A DNA stretch of 64,000 nucleotides from Diphasiastrum complanatum (GCA_029204225.1 CM055113.1:14344077-14408076), one strand, 5' to 3'; counted from the stretch's first letter, positions 9,587 through 21,785 are shown. Notes: generated from the sequence alone by a model not told the origin. Program-made: numbers and translations.

Positions 9587-12500
9587 TCAAGATAACATAA
9601 CATAAGTTAATCCTGGACAGAAACTATTTTGAATATCGATTATTGCAGTATTATTGATTGTTATGCCTTGCGATTTATGAGCCGTAATAGCGTATGCTAA
9701 TATTAAAGGAAAAGTGCATTTGTAATATATTTTAGAATCGTATCTCAATTTTCTAATAGTTGATGGCATGATTTTCATTTTTTTGTTAGATCCATCGATT
9801 GTTATTATGATAGAATCGATTTTGTTTGTTTGGTTTGAATGCGCAAAGTCTTGAATCGTTCCGATCGCTGCATTAACTATTCTGTTTGTTATGTCTAGAT
9901 TCGCAAAAACCATGATCTTTGCGTTTTTTGCAATTTGGTTTAGTTGATGAAATGACGAGTTGTTAAGCCATGATTTTAATTCTAGATTGTCTCATGCATT
10001 TGTTTTGATTGGTATATTTATGATGTTTTTCTCTTCGAAGAGTTTGTGTAATGCACATTTGTTATATCTTTTGACATTTTCTTTGTGTGTGCATATTATT
10101 GTCACGTTAGAACTAATCATTTTGAGAACTTCTTCTTCTGAAATTATTTGTTGATTCAATGTATCATTGATTTCTTCTAATATTGCTTTTCTAAATCTTA
10201 TCGTGTTTAAAAATGAAAGATATAAGGCATCTGATGTGTGTCGAATCGAATGAGTCAAGTGGATCTGAATCGCCATTTTCCGATATAAAGATGTGGAGAT
10301 GTGGCATATCGAGCATAAACTATTAGTTTTATGTTCACATATTGCTGGCAATTGTGCATGATCGCCTACTAACAACATGATGAAATTTTGGACAGGCAAG
10401 CGATATGGATTTGATTTTACTTGATTTATTTGGTGTATAACAAGTTGTAACGCTTGAGCAGTCATCATAGACATTTTGTCAATAATAATGATATCAACAC
10501 TAAAGAGTTTTTTGTAACGCACATCAGTAGACATCAGATTTCGTATTTTGAGACCATTAACATGGATAGAAAATAAATTGTGCCCTGTCAATGCACGTTC
10601 ACTAAGCCTAGACGCAGCTGAACCTGTTGTGACGCATAACAAAACAGATTTATCTGTTTTTTCGAGCAAGAATGTTAGGTATCTTATCAGATGCATTTTT
10701 CCACTTCCTGGTGTACCTGATAATACAAAAATATCCGACCGATTTGAAATCGAAAAAGCAGTTTCTTGTTCTATTGTTAATGAAGAATTTTCAAATGATT
10801 GAAATTCATGTGAAATACCTAACATATCTTTTGTATCAGTTCCTAATATTACCTGAGTGTTATTTTCATAATCAGATATGACTTGAAATAACGGTTTACA
10901 TGAAAATGATTTATGTTGCAATAAGATATTTACAATTTGTTGTCGTTGTTCATTTTGAAGCATTTGTTTATTTGAATAATCTTCAACATATCGTTCAATG
11001 TCTTTCTCATTTCAAATGAAATCACGCAATATGCATTCTGTATAATACGAGCGATCATTGTTGTCAGGGCTCAAAAGTTCATGCTCTTTTCGAAATTGAC
11101 ATTTTTCTAATAAGACATTGAAAAAAAAAAACCTTCCGTTTGATATGCAGGATGATAAGTTGTGAATCTGATTATTTAGTATTTTTATACAAATAATGTT
11201 CTAGTTGATCCATATATATTTCTTTTTGGAAATTGTTTTTTTTTGCGATTATAATAAATTGTTGCCATATTCATAAAAACTCATGTTTTCAAGTTCTTCA
11301 GGTCTATACGTGTAGATATCAATTGGATGCAATATTATTGTATTGTTATAACTTATAAATTTTCAACGCAGATCTGGAGAAGAGCTATCTACGTATTGAA
11401 CAACTTCGCTTCTTTTAATAATGGGGATCTGTAAGCATGTGAAACTAATTTCTGGCAATGATATCGGTTTTGTCAAGATGTAACTAGATATTAATTTTGA
11501 TACGTTTTCATTAGCATGGGATAATCCGATCTTTTTGGCGTCATCTATATTCAGATTCAATGGCCCTGTTGGCTCTGATTTCATTGCATATTTCAATGAA
11601 TAATATGACCACCCTGTGTTTGTAATCCGTTGCAAATTCATGTGCGCTTGCCATAACAATAGCACTACCGGATGATAAGGTACTACGTTACGATCTTCAT
11701 ATCTAGGTCGGATGTATAGCCATCGTTCAGTTTCTGTGTCTAATTCAGTTGATGTCGAACATTTTTTGAATGGAAATCCATATTCACAGATCTTTGATAT
11801 TTCTTTATCACTTTTGATGACGGAAGCTGATCGACAATAATGGATTTGTTTTCGTACGACTAATTCATATATTTGTTTTTCGATTGAATCTTATGGAATT
11901 TCGAATTTTTTTATTTCTAAATTGAGTTCCGCTGGAATGAATGCAACGATTTCATTTCCAATTTTTTTCACATCTTTTCTTTTAACCCATAGCATAATAT
12001 GTGCATGTACAGAACCTCGATTTTGAAATTCGTATCGTAACATATAATGTTTAACGCGTCCTAAGATTGCTCTTTTTGAAAGAACGAATTCTTTCATGAA
12101 TAATTCTAACTTCTTAACAAACAACAATGAACATTCAATTGAACAATTTCTCCAATCAAAATTTGTATTATAAATTTTCACTATTTCTTCTATTTGTCAG
12201 ATTTCTGACCATCGTAATTCAGTTGTTTCATCACTTGTCAATGTTAAAAAAAAATCTAGTAGTCCCCAATGTGTCACCGTCATTAATAAATCTTTAAAAT
12301 TCCATCTATGCCATGACGGAGTGCTTGGCATTTCGCGTGGCAAAGTGAATTTCAAAACATTTCTAAAAATCTGTTCTTCGTTTGTATTTGGATGTTTATT
12401 AACGAATTCGATAATGTCTTTTTGCAAGACAACAGATGACACCTTTGTTGTTATCAAAATTGCTTGTCGTATTTGATACATTGTAAGTAAATATGGTGGA

Positions 12501-13485
12501 TATAGTGTAAATGGCGAAAACAATGAAAAAACTCACTTTTATGTAATCGATATAACGTATTTTCTCATTGTTTTGTTTCAGTTAGTAATGGTAACCCAGA
12601 AACTTTTGTTCTAAACATTGATGTTTCTTTCTGTTTTTGTGTTGTTTCTCTAATCCGTAAATTTGAATATGTATATATGTCATTTTTTTGGATATTTTGT
12701 CTTTTGTTGTAGGGCGTTATGTCTTGCAATAATATATATACTCGTTTGAATGGGTCAATTCCCATGTTTTTGAATACATGTACTTCAGTTTTTAGCATTT
12801 CTTGAAACGAAGCTGATGATATAAATGGTAGCACCCGAGTTTCGACACTATATTCATATACGCTCAAAAAAGTTCTTAATATTGAATTGTGCAAAATATT
12901 CTGTCGTAACACACTTTGCAATTCTTCTTCATCATTTGTATATCTATTCGAATTGCAAGCAATAAGATTACTGAAAAGCGATCTTTTTTCAAATTGGCCT
13001 ATCACGAACGAGTTTATGCATCGTGTCACATCTACTAAAATATCTATTATCGATAACAATTGTAAATGTGACACATTTATCTTAAAAAGAAAACGCGGAT
13101 ACGTAGGCGAAGAAAATACTGTATTTTATTTTATCTGAATAAGTTTTACATAAATCGCATGTATACCAATGTTTTTGTTCCTCATCTATATATGTATATT
13201 TCCATAAAAAATTACTAGCTATTGTATAAGGTGAGACGTTTTCGTTCAAATTATGAAATTTCTTATTATGTTCTTTCTTGAATAAATTCGTACTTCCGCA
13301 TGTTGAACAACATTTCATTTGTCCGATAATTTTCATACAAATGATTTTTTCCACAAATCTTGATATTCTTTTATTTTAAACCAACCGTCGACATATGACA
13401 TAAATTAATTTTTTTTTTTTTGGAAAACGTTTTCTTTCGCGACTCTACGTCTTTTAGTTAACGTTCGTTTCGTTTGTAATTTCAT
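9587..13485 (-). pseudogene. Helitron Rep-helicase polyprotein
   Basis: This is the rolling-circle transposase of a Helitron, interrupted by a handful of stops. A plausible start is the ATG at 13,485, giving a basic N-terminus (MKLQTKRTLTKRRRVAKEN). A Cys-rich segment follows (CCSTCG ... WYTCDLCK, about 13,310-13,150). The HUH Rep domain includes 'YEFQNRGSVHAHIMLWV' (about 12,030-11,990, metal-binding His pair) and 'GWSYYSLKYAMKSEP' (about 11,600, catalytic Tyr region). The PIF1-type helicase has Walker A 'GTPGSGKMH' (about 10,720), Walker B region 'IIIIDKMSMM', 'VGDHAQLPAI' (about 10,350) and 'AYAITAHKSQGIT' (about 9,670). Walker B normally reads DE but here reads DK, which should abolish ATPase activity. 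Most of the stops are TGA. Confidence 0.9.
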
Positions 13486-15340
13486 TTTTTATAAAACAAT
13501 TGGTCGTATATTTTCAATTCTAAGCAAATAAAGCTTGTTTGTTTTTTTGAGGTTAGTTCTATTGGATATTGACTAGGAATTGATATTATTCGCCTTATGT
13601 CAAAGCACAAAATTTTCTTGATATGATTTTGACTATCAAAATAAATAACAAGAGATGAAACAATCATCAACGATGTTAGTCATTGTCAAAAATAAATAAA
13701 CTAGAAAACATTTACAAACAAAAAGACTTTCGCACGACACTTTTTTTGGATGAAAATTCTATATGCTATTAAAAAACAATCGACTTTTACAAAAATAACA
13801 AATTAAAATTCATAACATTGGGAATGTATCATTTATTCAATTTCTTAAGAAAAACAATATCTGAATAAAAACAAAAAAAAAATTCAGCTGTATAGAAAAT
13901 GACATTCATTTTGATACAAAAAAATTGTTGAAATTCAAGAAATAATACGTAACATTATCTACAAATTTGTATACAGAAGAAACCATTGCACACACATGTC
14001 TTTGGTTTTTCATGTGCGCTCTGAACAAAAACATATATGAGAAAAAAATCAAAAAAATCAAAATCAATTTTTCTCTAGCTCCAACTCTAGTTGTAAGCAC
14101 ACAAATTTCATCGCGAGACCTAACATGAACTCTATCTGTATCTCTATCTCCAACAGTAATTGGATTTTGAGTTGTAGCACTTGGTCATAATTCAATTTTT
14201 AGTTCAGATTTGATAAGCCTAATTTTAAATTTTCGATATATATTATTATCAATCTAACTTTACTTATTGCATAATACAAATGATTCATTAGTCGAATTTA
14301 GGAACAGTAATAAAAAAAACCTATGCGAAAGAGACTGAATATTATATACTTTTGTGAAAGAGGTTGAATATTATATTATCTAACAAATATTTATCAATGA
14401 AATTATATTTGTAAAATAAATTATAGTTGTTTTTCAAGCAGACATAGTAAAGTTGAAATTTTTGTCTCTTACATTTTCTTTGTTGAACAAACAAGTTCTT
14501 CTCTCAATTTATGAGGAATGAATTCGAAAATAAATTGCTAATGTCATGAGCTATAAGACGATTTGGATTCTATTATTGTGTGAATGAACTCTACTACAAA
14601 ACATCATTATTGAGGTCTGTGATTTGATTTTTAGTAATTATTGTTATTGGTTGTATTTTCTAATTGTTTTATTGGACTTTGGAAGACATATCATTTAATT
14701 TTTTTATTTGGAAAAACATTGAGAGAGCTTTGTAGAATATTTCAAATATGTTCACAATGTTAGTATTTGTTAGAAAAAGCCAGTTGTTAGAAAGCCATCT
14801 ATTTGATCAAGTGTAAGATGACAAAAACAGAGGTGGCGATTTTCCTCTCAAATTTATAAACTAGTAGATTCGCCTTTCTCCCAAACGCCAATGCTATATG
14901 AAAAATAAAATTCAAAATTGCCAATTGCAAATTGCCATAACAAATATCAAATAGTCTACAAGCTCGCACATTGTTTTTTCAAATGATATTCTGTATTCTA
15001 TATTTCTGAACTTGATTCATATTCAAAGACGACTTACTTTTGTTGATTATTCAATTCGTTTTGTTATTATAATAAGTTGTTTCCTTTCATTACATTCATA
15101 CAGATTACCTCAACAATACTTATTGCAACAGTTTATAATTCTGAGTTTGATACAATAGAACGTTGCTTCTATTATCACAACTAGTAAATCGATAATTGAA
15201 AATAAATTTTCTTTCCTAAGGAAAAAAAAACTTCGCCTGTGTGAAGCTTGTCATTGACAAAACGTGTGTTTCTTGATTGTAGCGTCATACATACAGCTGG
15301 CCCTAGTTCCCTAATTAGACTTACATACAATGATCCAAAC
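13486..15340. other. AT-rich gene-free stretch
   Basis: I see no credible ORF, splice structure, RNA gene or terminal repeat. The left part may hold the 5' end of the Helitron, but I could not place its TC terminus. Confidence 0.5.
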
Positions 15341-15342
15341 AA

Positions 15343-16022
15343 ACACATTTTGTACTAAGATTGACAATAATGTCTCGTTCTCATCCAAAGATTGCCAAAT
15401 CTATCATCCATCAGAAAAAATCCCAAAATTTTGATATCAGTTAATAATAATAGTAATCATGTCTTTACAATATTATTTTTCGTCCTTGATTATGAATATA
15501 GCATAAAGACCTTGATTATGAACAAGAGCTTGTGTCAAATAACATTTGACTGTATATTTTATATCGATTTATGGAAACAAATATCTTATATCACTCTATG
15601 AAATTAAACGGCGTAAGCTATTTGTACATGATACTCTATTGTATGAACAATCATTGAGTAAATGAAGATGATTATAGATTCTCCTAACAAAAGATTCATA
15701 GGTTGACAATCCTACAAAGAATTCGACTTTGGCCAAATAGGAAATTGGTCAGCACATGCAAATGTTATTTCCCATTAATTATAGATAATTTTAACGAATT
15801 GATTTCTTAAGCCAGTAAGTGAAAAGGGAGACAAGTTCAATGGTTCTAACTTCTACACCTGAAAGTTAAAACTCTGAATGATGATGATAGATAACATATT
15901 TTGCACTAAGATTGAGAGTGGTGTCTCACTCTTATCCAGAGCTTGCCAAACCCATCATCCATTGGAAAAAGACCCTAAAATTTTGATATCACCTAATAAT
16001 AATAATAATCATGTGTTTTTAC
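15343..16022. repeat. Pair of dispersed direct repeats
   Basis: 15,343-15,472 and 15,890-16,022 are diverged copies in the same orientation. Both read '...ttttg(t/c)actaagattga...' through '...aaaattttgatatca' to '(aat)n...aatcatgt'. The 420 bp between them is unremarkable AT-rich DNA. Confidence 0.75.
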
Positions 16023-16820
16023 AACCTACATATTTCAGACTCTTATAGGCTATGAGCCTATTAAAAGCTATCAAAGGTCAAACTGTAAGTTTTCATTTAC
16101 ATTTATATTATTAAGTGTTTTAAACTTAAGTTTCTATGAATAAATAGTTTGACTCTAAGCTTTAATACATATTTTGCTTTGCCCATAGTGAACTTTTAAC
16201 AAGGTGCAAGCAAATATAATCTATTGTTAATCTAAAATAACCATACAAGTACTTTTAAATCGACAAACAGTTATAATATGAATATTAGCTTGCAGAAATT
16301 AAAAAAATTTATATTGACTATTGCATCACCTTACGTTGGAATGTATATGAAAAAGAGTCTTTATAAAAATTTGAGTCGCGTGGAGAGAGACAGAAATAAG
16401 CTATCTCATTATAAAGCCAATTGGCTTCGGGGCCATGAGTCACTAAAAAGCCTAGCCAAAAAAAGCTTCAACAATTTTTGTGTTAGATGGTGAAAGGATT
16501 TCTTTGCAAGTGCACTCTTTGTGCAAAACACAGTCTTCGTAAAACTCTAGAACAAATAAAGGCAAACTCAAGGTGGGCTGCTGACGTAAGTGGTGTGTGA
16601 GCTTACTATTACTATTATTGTTATGCACCTTCTTGGCCTCTTGAATTAGGAGTATCAGAGGAGGCGTTCAGACCATTAACCTATGGGATATGAAACAATG
16701 ACAATAGCATGATAATAACAATTTACGGTCTTCTGATCAAAAGAACGATCATGTGACTCATAATGGACAGATGGAGCTCATAAGCTTTGGTGGGCACGTG
16801 CATTCTATGCACAATCCAGA
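16023..16820. other. Stretch with no identifiable feature
   Basis: A 71-codon ORF at 16,278-16,493 begins MNISLQKLKKF and has no recognisable motif. It is likely chance. Nothing else is supported. Confidence 0.4.
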
Positions 16821-16839
16821 GTAGTCGCTATTTGTTGAC

Positions 16840-17045
16840 TCCTTTGTGACTAACAATAAACAAGTTATGCAAACAGATCTCAGATGATCGACAGAGTATG
16901 TATAGGCATACAAAAATTTGAGCCTCTCTTAGCAAATGAACGCACTACTCGTTCACATCGTTCACATGCAGTGGCTCATGCAGGTTTTAATACAGACTTT
17001 GATGGATATCAAATGAATGTACATCTACCTTCATCTATGGAAGCA
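16840..17045 (+). pseudogene. rpoC1: Nuclear copy of plastid rpoC1 (left part)
   Basis: RNA polymerase beta-prime (plastid rpoC1) normally carries the Mg-binding NADFDGDQM motif of the active site. Here the frame reads 'GIQKFEPLL ...', then 'HAGFNTDFDGYQMNVHLP' and 'SSMEAL'. This matches the rpoC1 line from LHRLGIQAF through NADFDGDQMAVHVPLSLEA. One of the three metal-binding Asp is Tyr. Upstream, 'aagttatgcaaac' matches the EVMQ codons that precede it in rpoC1, with a frame disruption between. It is a decayed plastid insertion in nuclear DNA. It is interrupted at about 17,041 by a foldback element, and the gene resumes at about 18,175. Confidence 0.8.
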
Positions 17046-18179
17046 TTAGGGCCCTTTCTGGACTCAAAAGGGCCTCTTCACTAATTATAATTTGTGTTAA
17101 TGATGACATGTGTACCTATAAAAGAGTGACAATTGAGATAGAATGGTCCATATGACATGGCACATCCAATGGCTTAGATGAATTCCTCAAAATCTAACTC
17201 AGCCACTAACCACTCTATAACTATACTCCCCTAGCCCCTTATTGATGACAATGTCACCCTCAAAAGCAAGGCACAAATTTGAATTTTGAGTTTGTGAAGT
17301 ACTGAAATTTTTTTAACACTTCATCAGTAGTTTTTTTAGGCTTGTTTTTGGAAAGAAACTGGGTTGCAAATTTTTTTGTATTTCATCTTGAAATGTGGAT
17401 TGAAAACAGGTACCATTACAAAAGAAAATTGAAATGTAGGAGGGGAGTTACATCCCCCTCCTCCCCTCCTCGCTCCCTCCTGCATGGCCACCCACTCCCT
17501 CCTACACGGCCATGCTCCTGCTCGCAACCCCCCTTAGGGCCGCTGGCCCGGTTCGACGCCCAAATCCCGGGAGAACCCAGGCACGCACCCAGGCACCTCC
17601 CTCTTAGCTCGGGTCTTTTGTACCCTTGTACAACCCGAGTGTCGGAAGGTGGGCGCCGAGCCGGATCAACGGCCTTAAGGGGGGGTTTGCGAGCAGGAGC
17701 CCTGCATGGCAGCGGAGACAGTGGTCGTGCAAGAGGGAGCGTGGAAGGGAGCGGGGGGGGGGGGGGAGTACCCCCGCCCCCCCCTTGCATTTCAATTTTT
17801 TTTTTTAATGGTACAAGGGGGGTACTCCCCTTGTACCATGTTTTTAATTACATTTCAAAATGAAATGCAAAAAAATTTGTTGGGCCTCGTTTCTCTCCAA
17901 AACAAGCCTAAAAAAAATATGGATGAAGTGTTAAAAGAATTTCAACACTTCACAAATTTAAAAATAAATAAATCTTTTTACAAGCATTAAATTTCAATCT
18001 TTATTTATCTAATATACCAGGTTCAAATGCAACCTATGTGACTAGGTTTTAACTCAAGCTAAACCCAAGGTGAATTGCCACATAGGACTATTAACAAGTT
18101 AATTAATCCAGATTATCAAACTTGTTTAGACAAGGAAGAGGCCCTTTTTGAGTTCAAAAAGGGCCCTAATGCTGAAACA
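17041..18179. mobile_element. Foldback element with about 0.5-kb inverted arms
   Basis: The outer ends are inverted copies: 17,041 'gcattagggccctttctgga' and, reading back from 18,179, 'gcattagggccctttttgaa'. Inner arms also pair in inverse orientation. 17,285-17,460 ('tttgtgaagtactgaaattt', 'taggcttgtttttggaaaga') matches the complement of 17,790-17,970. The GC-rich 17,505-17,570 ('ctcctgctcgcaacccccct') matches the complement of 17,650-17,700. The central loop is about 17,570-17,650. Positions 17,080-17,280 and 17,990-18,135 do not pair well. No transposase is present, so it is a non-autonomous foldback/MITE-like element. The open frames across the GC-rich centre are probably not genes. Confidence 0.8.
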
Positions 18180-18375
18180 AAAACTACTTTATATTAATGT
18201 TAGTTTACAGGCAACGATTCTGCTCATTCCAGACTGTTCGTCTACACTGCCCATGATGATTTTGTTCAGCTATGCTTCCTTAAACAAATCTCCCATGTTC
18301 CAGCTACGGGTGATCCTATTTGTGTACAGAATCAAGATATGCTTCTTGGACTCTACATACTAACAATTGATATGA
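18175..18375 (+). pseudogene. rpoC1: Nuclear copy of plastid rpoC1 (right part)
   Basis: This continues the left part beyond the foldback insertion. The clearest segment, 18,293-18,366, reads '[20 protein letters not shown]' then 'LYILTI'. That matches rpoC1 downstream of the catalytic loop (SPAxGDPIxVPxQDMLxGLYxLT). Between 18,180 and 18,280 only scattered similarity remains, including a possible 'AEaKLL' start. About 65 bp there seem foreign. Confidence 0.8.
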
Positions 18376-18399
18376 CTACATATTTTTCCAAAAAACGAT

Positions 18400-19440
18400 T
18401 TCAGTTCTATGACTAACGCCCCATGCCAAAATAGCTCTGTTTCAACTCTTCAATTTACAAGCTATCATTGCACTTCTCACAAGACATGCATACAGAGAAC
18501 GAGATGAACTTCACATAAATACCTGAAAACCCCTTGCTGATGTCGCAAGAAAGATAGAGAATAGAGTAAAATAGAGAATAAAAAACTGGAACGTCCACTG
18601 ATTGCCTGCAAATACACAACAATCTCCATCCTCTGACTACCAATTTTCACTCGTTGTGCTCTGGTTGATTCCAAATATCCGCTCCAAATCTTCGTCCTCT
18701 TCTTGTCAAATTTTGCTCAGTAGCCTGATTGGCTCCACTTCCCCGCTGTAATCTGTCTCTATCGTCACTCTTCTATGAACCAGAACTATTGCATGAAACA
18801 AAACAAACAAATATTAAGAATAAAAAGCTCCAACGTCTATTGATTGCTTGGAAACACACAATAAGCTCTCTCCTCTTCCTACCAACTTTTGTTCACTGTA
18901 ATCTAATTTGTTGCAAATCCCCGTTCCAAACCTCCCTACTCTTCTTGCCAACTTTCGCTGAGTAGTCTGATTCGCTGCAACTGTCCGCTCCTATCTGTCT
19001 TGATAGCAACAAGTCCGCTAGCTTTGTACATGAATACCAATAAAAAAAAGCCTCTGACTCCAAAAACCGCTCATCTGCTTTTTGAAAACAAAAGAAAAAG
19101 CCCAACAACTGCTCACCTGCTTTTTTACAAGTTTGCAAACTCCGCTCCTCTATGCAAATTCCTTTGCTGCAAACGTTCAATTCTCCACCGCTTTTCTATG
19201 AAAAGGAAAAAGCTCATTGTTTCCTGGCCTATCTTAGCAACTCCCTTTGCTACAAACATTCACTTCCTGACCTTTCTTAACAGCTCCTCTGCTAGAAACG
19301 TTCACTTGTCCATGGCTTGTCTACATGAAAAGAAATCAATCAGCTGATCGTTATCCTCTAACAACAGTTGGTTTGCGAGAATGGAATTCCTATTTATGGA
19401 TGATGAAACTACAACCTTTGATTTCCATGCAAATCGACGG
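18400..19440. repeat. Degenerate tandem duplication
   Basis: The segments at about 18,590-18,770 and 18,825-19,010 are diverged copies. Both carry '...aac gtc(c/t)a(c/t)tgattgc...aaacacacaa' and '...tcttcttg(t/c)caa(a/c)tttcgct(c/g)agtag'. Weaker copies of the same vocabulary ('ctgcaaacgttcaattctcc', 'tgctacaaacattcacttcc') continue to about 19,320. No gene is supported here. Confidence 0.65.
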
Positions 19441-20375
19441 TCGACAGGATGCCATCCGCGGGTAGGTTACGGGCCCAAAAGGCAGTCTTAATTGGACACA
19501 AAATGAAATCATAGCCTTTCACTTTCGTAGATCCTACGCTCCAAAAAATGTCACGTGGTTCGCTCTCTGAGCAGAGAGCTGAAACTTGGGTATTTTTTTC
19601 AAAAAACATTTAGAAAAAAAGCCATCCACTATGGTGGATGGCCTTTGAATACATTTTTTTTTTCCAAGGCAAAAACAAAATCATCCGCGTGGTGGATGGA
19701 TTCAGAACAATTTTTTTTTTCAAAAAAAAAAAACCATCTGCCGCGGCGGATGGATTCGGAACAAATTTTTTTATCAAATTTTTTAAATTGAAAAAAAAAA
19801 AACATCCACTGCGAAATGGACTCATAACTCTTTTTTTTTATTAAAAGAAAATCATTCAAATACGTTTGTTTTTTTTAGAAAAATAAATGGGAGAGAGCTT
19901 TGACCCCCTCCATCTGACACATGTTAATCTCATAAGTTAATGGCAAGAGCCTTTTTCTTTTTTTCAAAAAAAATTAGAAAAACAGCCATCCACAGCGACG
20001 GATGGCCTCTGAATACATTTTTGATTTTTCAAAAAAATAAAAAAAACTTAGAAAAAAAGGGCCATTTGTCATGGCAGATGGATTCAAAACAAATTTTTTT
20101 TCAAAAAAATTAAAAAAAAAAAACCATCTATCGCAACAAATGGACTCAGAACTTTTTTTTTTAAAAAAAAAAAACCATTCGAATACGTTTGTTTTTTTCA
20201 AAAAACTAAATGAAAGGAAATTTGGTCTCGTTCCATTTGACACATGTCGTATTGTTAATCCCATAAGTTATTCTAAAAAATGACAAAATAGAAAAAATAT
20301 AAATATAGGGAGTCCTAAAACTAAATTTTTGTTTGTTTTCAGAATTGCCAAGTTTTTTTTGCTATCAAGGGAGTT
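19440..20375. repeat. Palindrome-and-poly(A/T) repeat cluster 2
   Basis: Near-palindromes resembling CCATCCGCCGCGGCGGATGG occur at about 19,621, 19,680, 19,733, 19,801, 19,985, 20,061 and 20,123. They sit between tracts of A and T. Several are perfect or near-perfect inverted repeats (for example 'ccatctgccgcggcggatgg'). The terminal 20,230-20,372 is a direct copy of 5,668-5,810. Confidence 0.8.
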
Positions 20376-20488
20376 TCTGATTTAAGAATTTTTACTTTTT
20401 AAAAATAATAAGAACCGTTTTTTTTAAAAAAAAGAATACTAGAACAAAAAATATTCATTGAGCCTCCCTCTTCACAAACCAACGTGCA

Positions 20489-21663
20489 TTGGATTATAAT
20501 TTTGTTGAACAACTTTTCCAATCTGAGAGTACACCTCAAGGTCCACCACCAACTCCATCAACATTACTTTGGGGCCCATATATTACAGAGAAAGTTGCGA
20601 TACAACCATTCAATTTGACAATCTTGAAGAATTTGAAAAGGCCGATAAAACTTTTCAAACATAATATATGGAGAATAACAAAGAGATGTATACCGATACA
20701 TATCCAAAGGAAGATGATTTAGCACCAGACTCGAAGTTGGACAGTCTATGTAAAAATCGGTTTTTAGTAAACTGCCGATTTGAACCAATTGACGGACGAC
20801 ACTTTTGTTGTGCTTGCAACGAGGTAGCTGTTGAAGCGTTAAAAACACGAAGATTATTATCTACTTCTTTTGAGTCACGGTTTAGATTTATTCATACAAG
20901 AATCTGTATTTTTTGAGATCAAAGTCGTTACATTTTGGAATCTGACGAATTGAATTTCGAATCGGAAAATAAAAGAAAAAAAAACACCTTGGCAGAGACC
21001 ATGGAACGTGGACACGCTCTTTGGGTCGAATGCGAATGACCAAGATATATCAAGGGCCTCAAACTCTCTCCTGTGCAGATTCTATTTTGAATTGAGAGGA
21101 GCACTTGGTAGTGAGATAATTGGGACACTATCATGAAGGGTGGCACTCAAAAACTTGTATGAGAAATACATGCGAATCCTCCTACGATCCGATGAGACAT
21201 TCAATTTTTTTTTGGATGTTATGAAATTTTACTTTGCAAACCAAATTGCTTATGAAGAACCGGTAGTCATATCAAGTAACAGAGTGAAATCTATTTTGAT
21301 GACAATTTCATTCTTCAGAAGCTTGAGATATGTGTCAGACAATTTTTGTGATCATGTATGTAAAAAGTTAATAAATGGAGAGCTATATTCCAGAAAAATA
21401 AAAATAAATAATAGCACATTGAAGAGGGCATGACTTCTCTTGTACGTGAAAGTTGCGCTCTCACTATTCAATCCCAATATGATAAAAAAAACATTAAATT
21501 GCTTTCTAAATCTATTAATAAAAGGTTTGCCAACGATTGGATGCAGACAACGACTAGTGCGAACAACAGAACCATATCCACCTTGGTTGGTGATATTCCT
21601 TCATCCTTAAGATTAGTTGTAAATAAATTGAAGGACAAATATTTGGGGATCAAGTATTTCTGA
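20489..21663 (+). pseudogene. Unrecognised broken coding sequence
   Basis: Several plus-strand open stretches follow one another with frame changes: 20,489-20,722, 20,668-20,916, 21,140-21,433 and 21,430-21,663. The second contains 'DGRHFCCACNEVAVEALK', a Cys-rich piece. The third is helical and rich in Leu, Phe and Lys. The last two overlap by four bases (ATGA). I do not recognise the family. It may be a decayed host gene or transposon protein. The codon-like composition and near-continuous frames argue against pure chance. Confidence 0.35.
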
Positions 21664-21785
21664 CACAGCCGCCAACACCTTCAGTATAGGATGGAGGTTT
21701 TTGTGTAAAGTCAAGAATTCTAAAGACGAAGAAACCATTTGTTGCAGTGTTGAAGAATCTAGTTTTATGACGGAGGAGAGTGATA

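Noticed and set aside
17540-17575. tRNA box B-like 'ggttcgacgcc'
   Set aside because: There is no box A upstream at the right distance and no acceptor-stem pairing. It sits in the foldback arm.
17342-17863. 173-codon plus ORF and overlapping minus ORFs in GC-rich DNA
   Set aside because: They lie on the inverted arms and loop of a foldback element. Frames are open on both strands because of GC richness.
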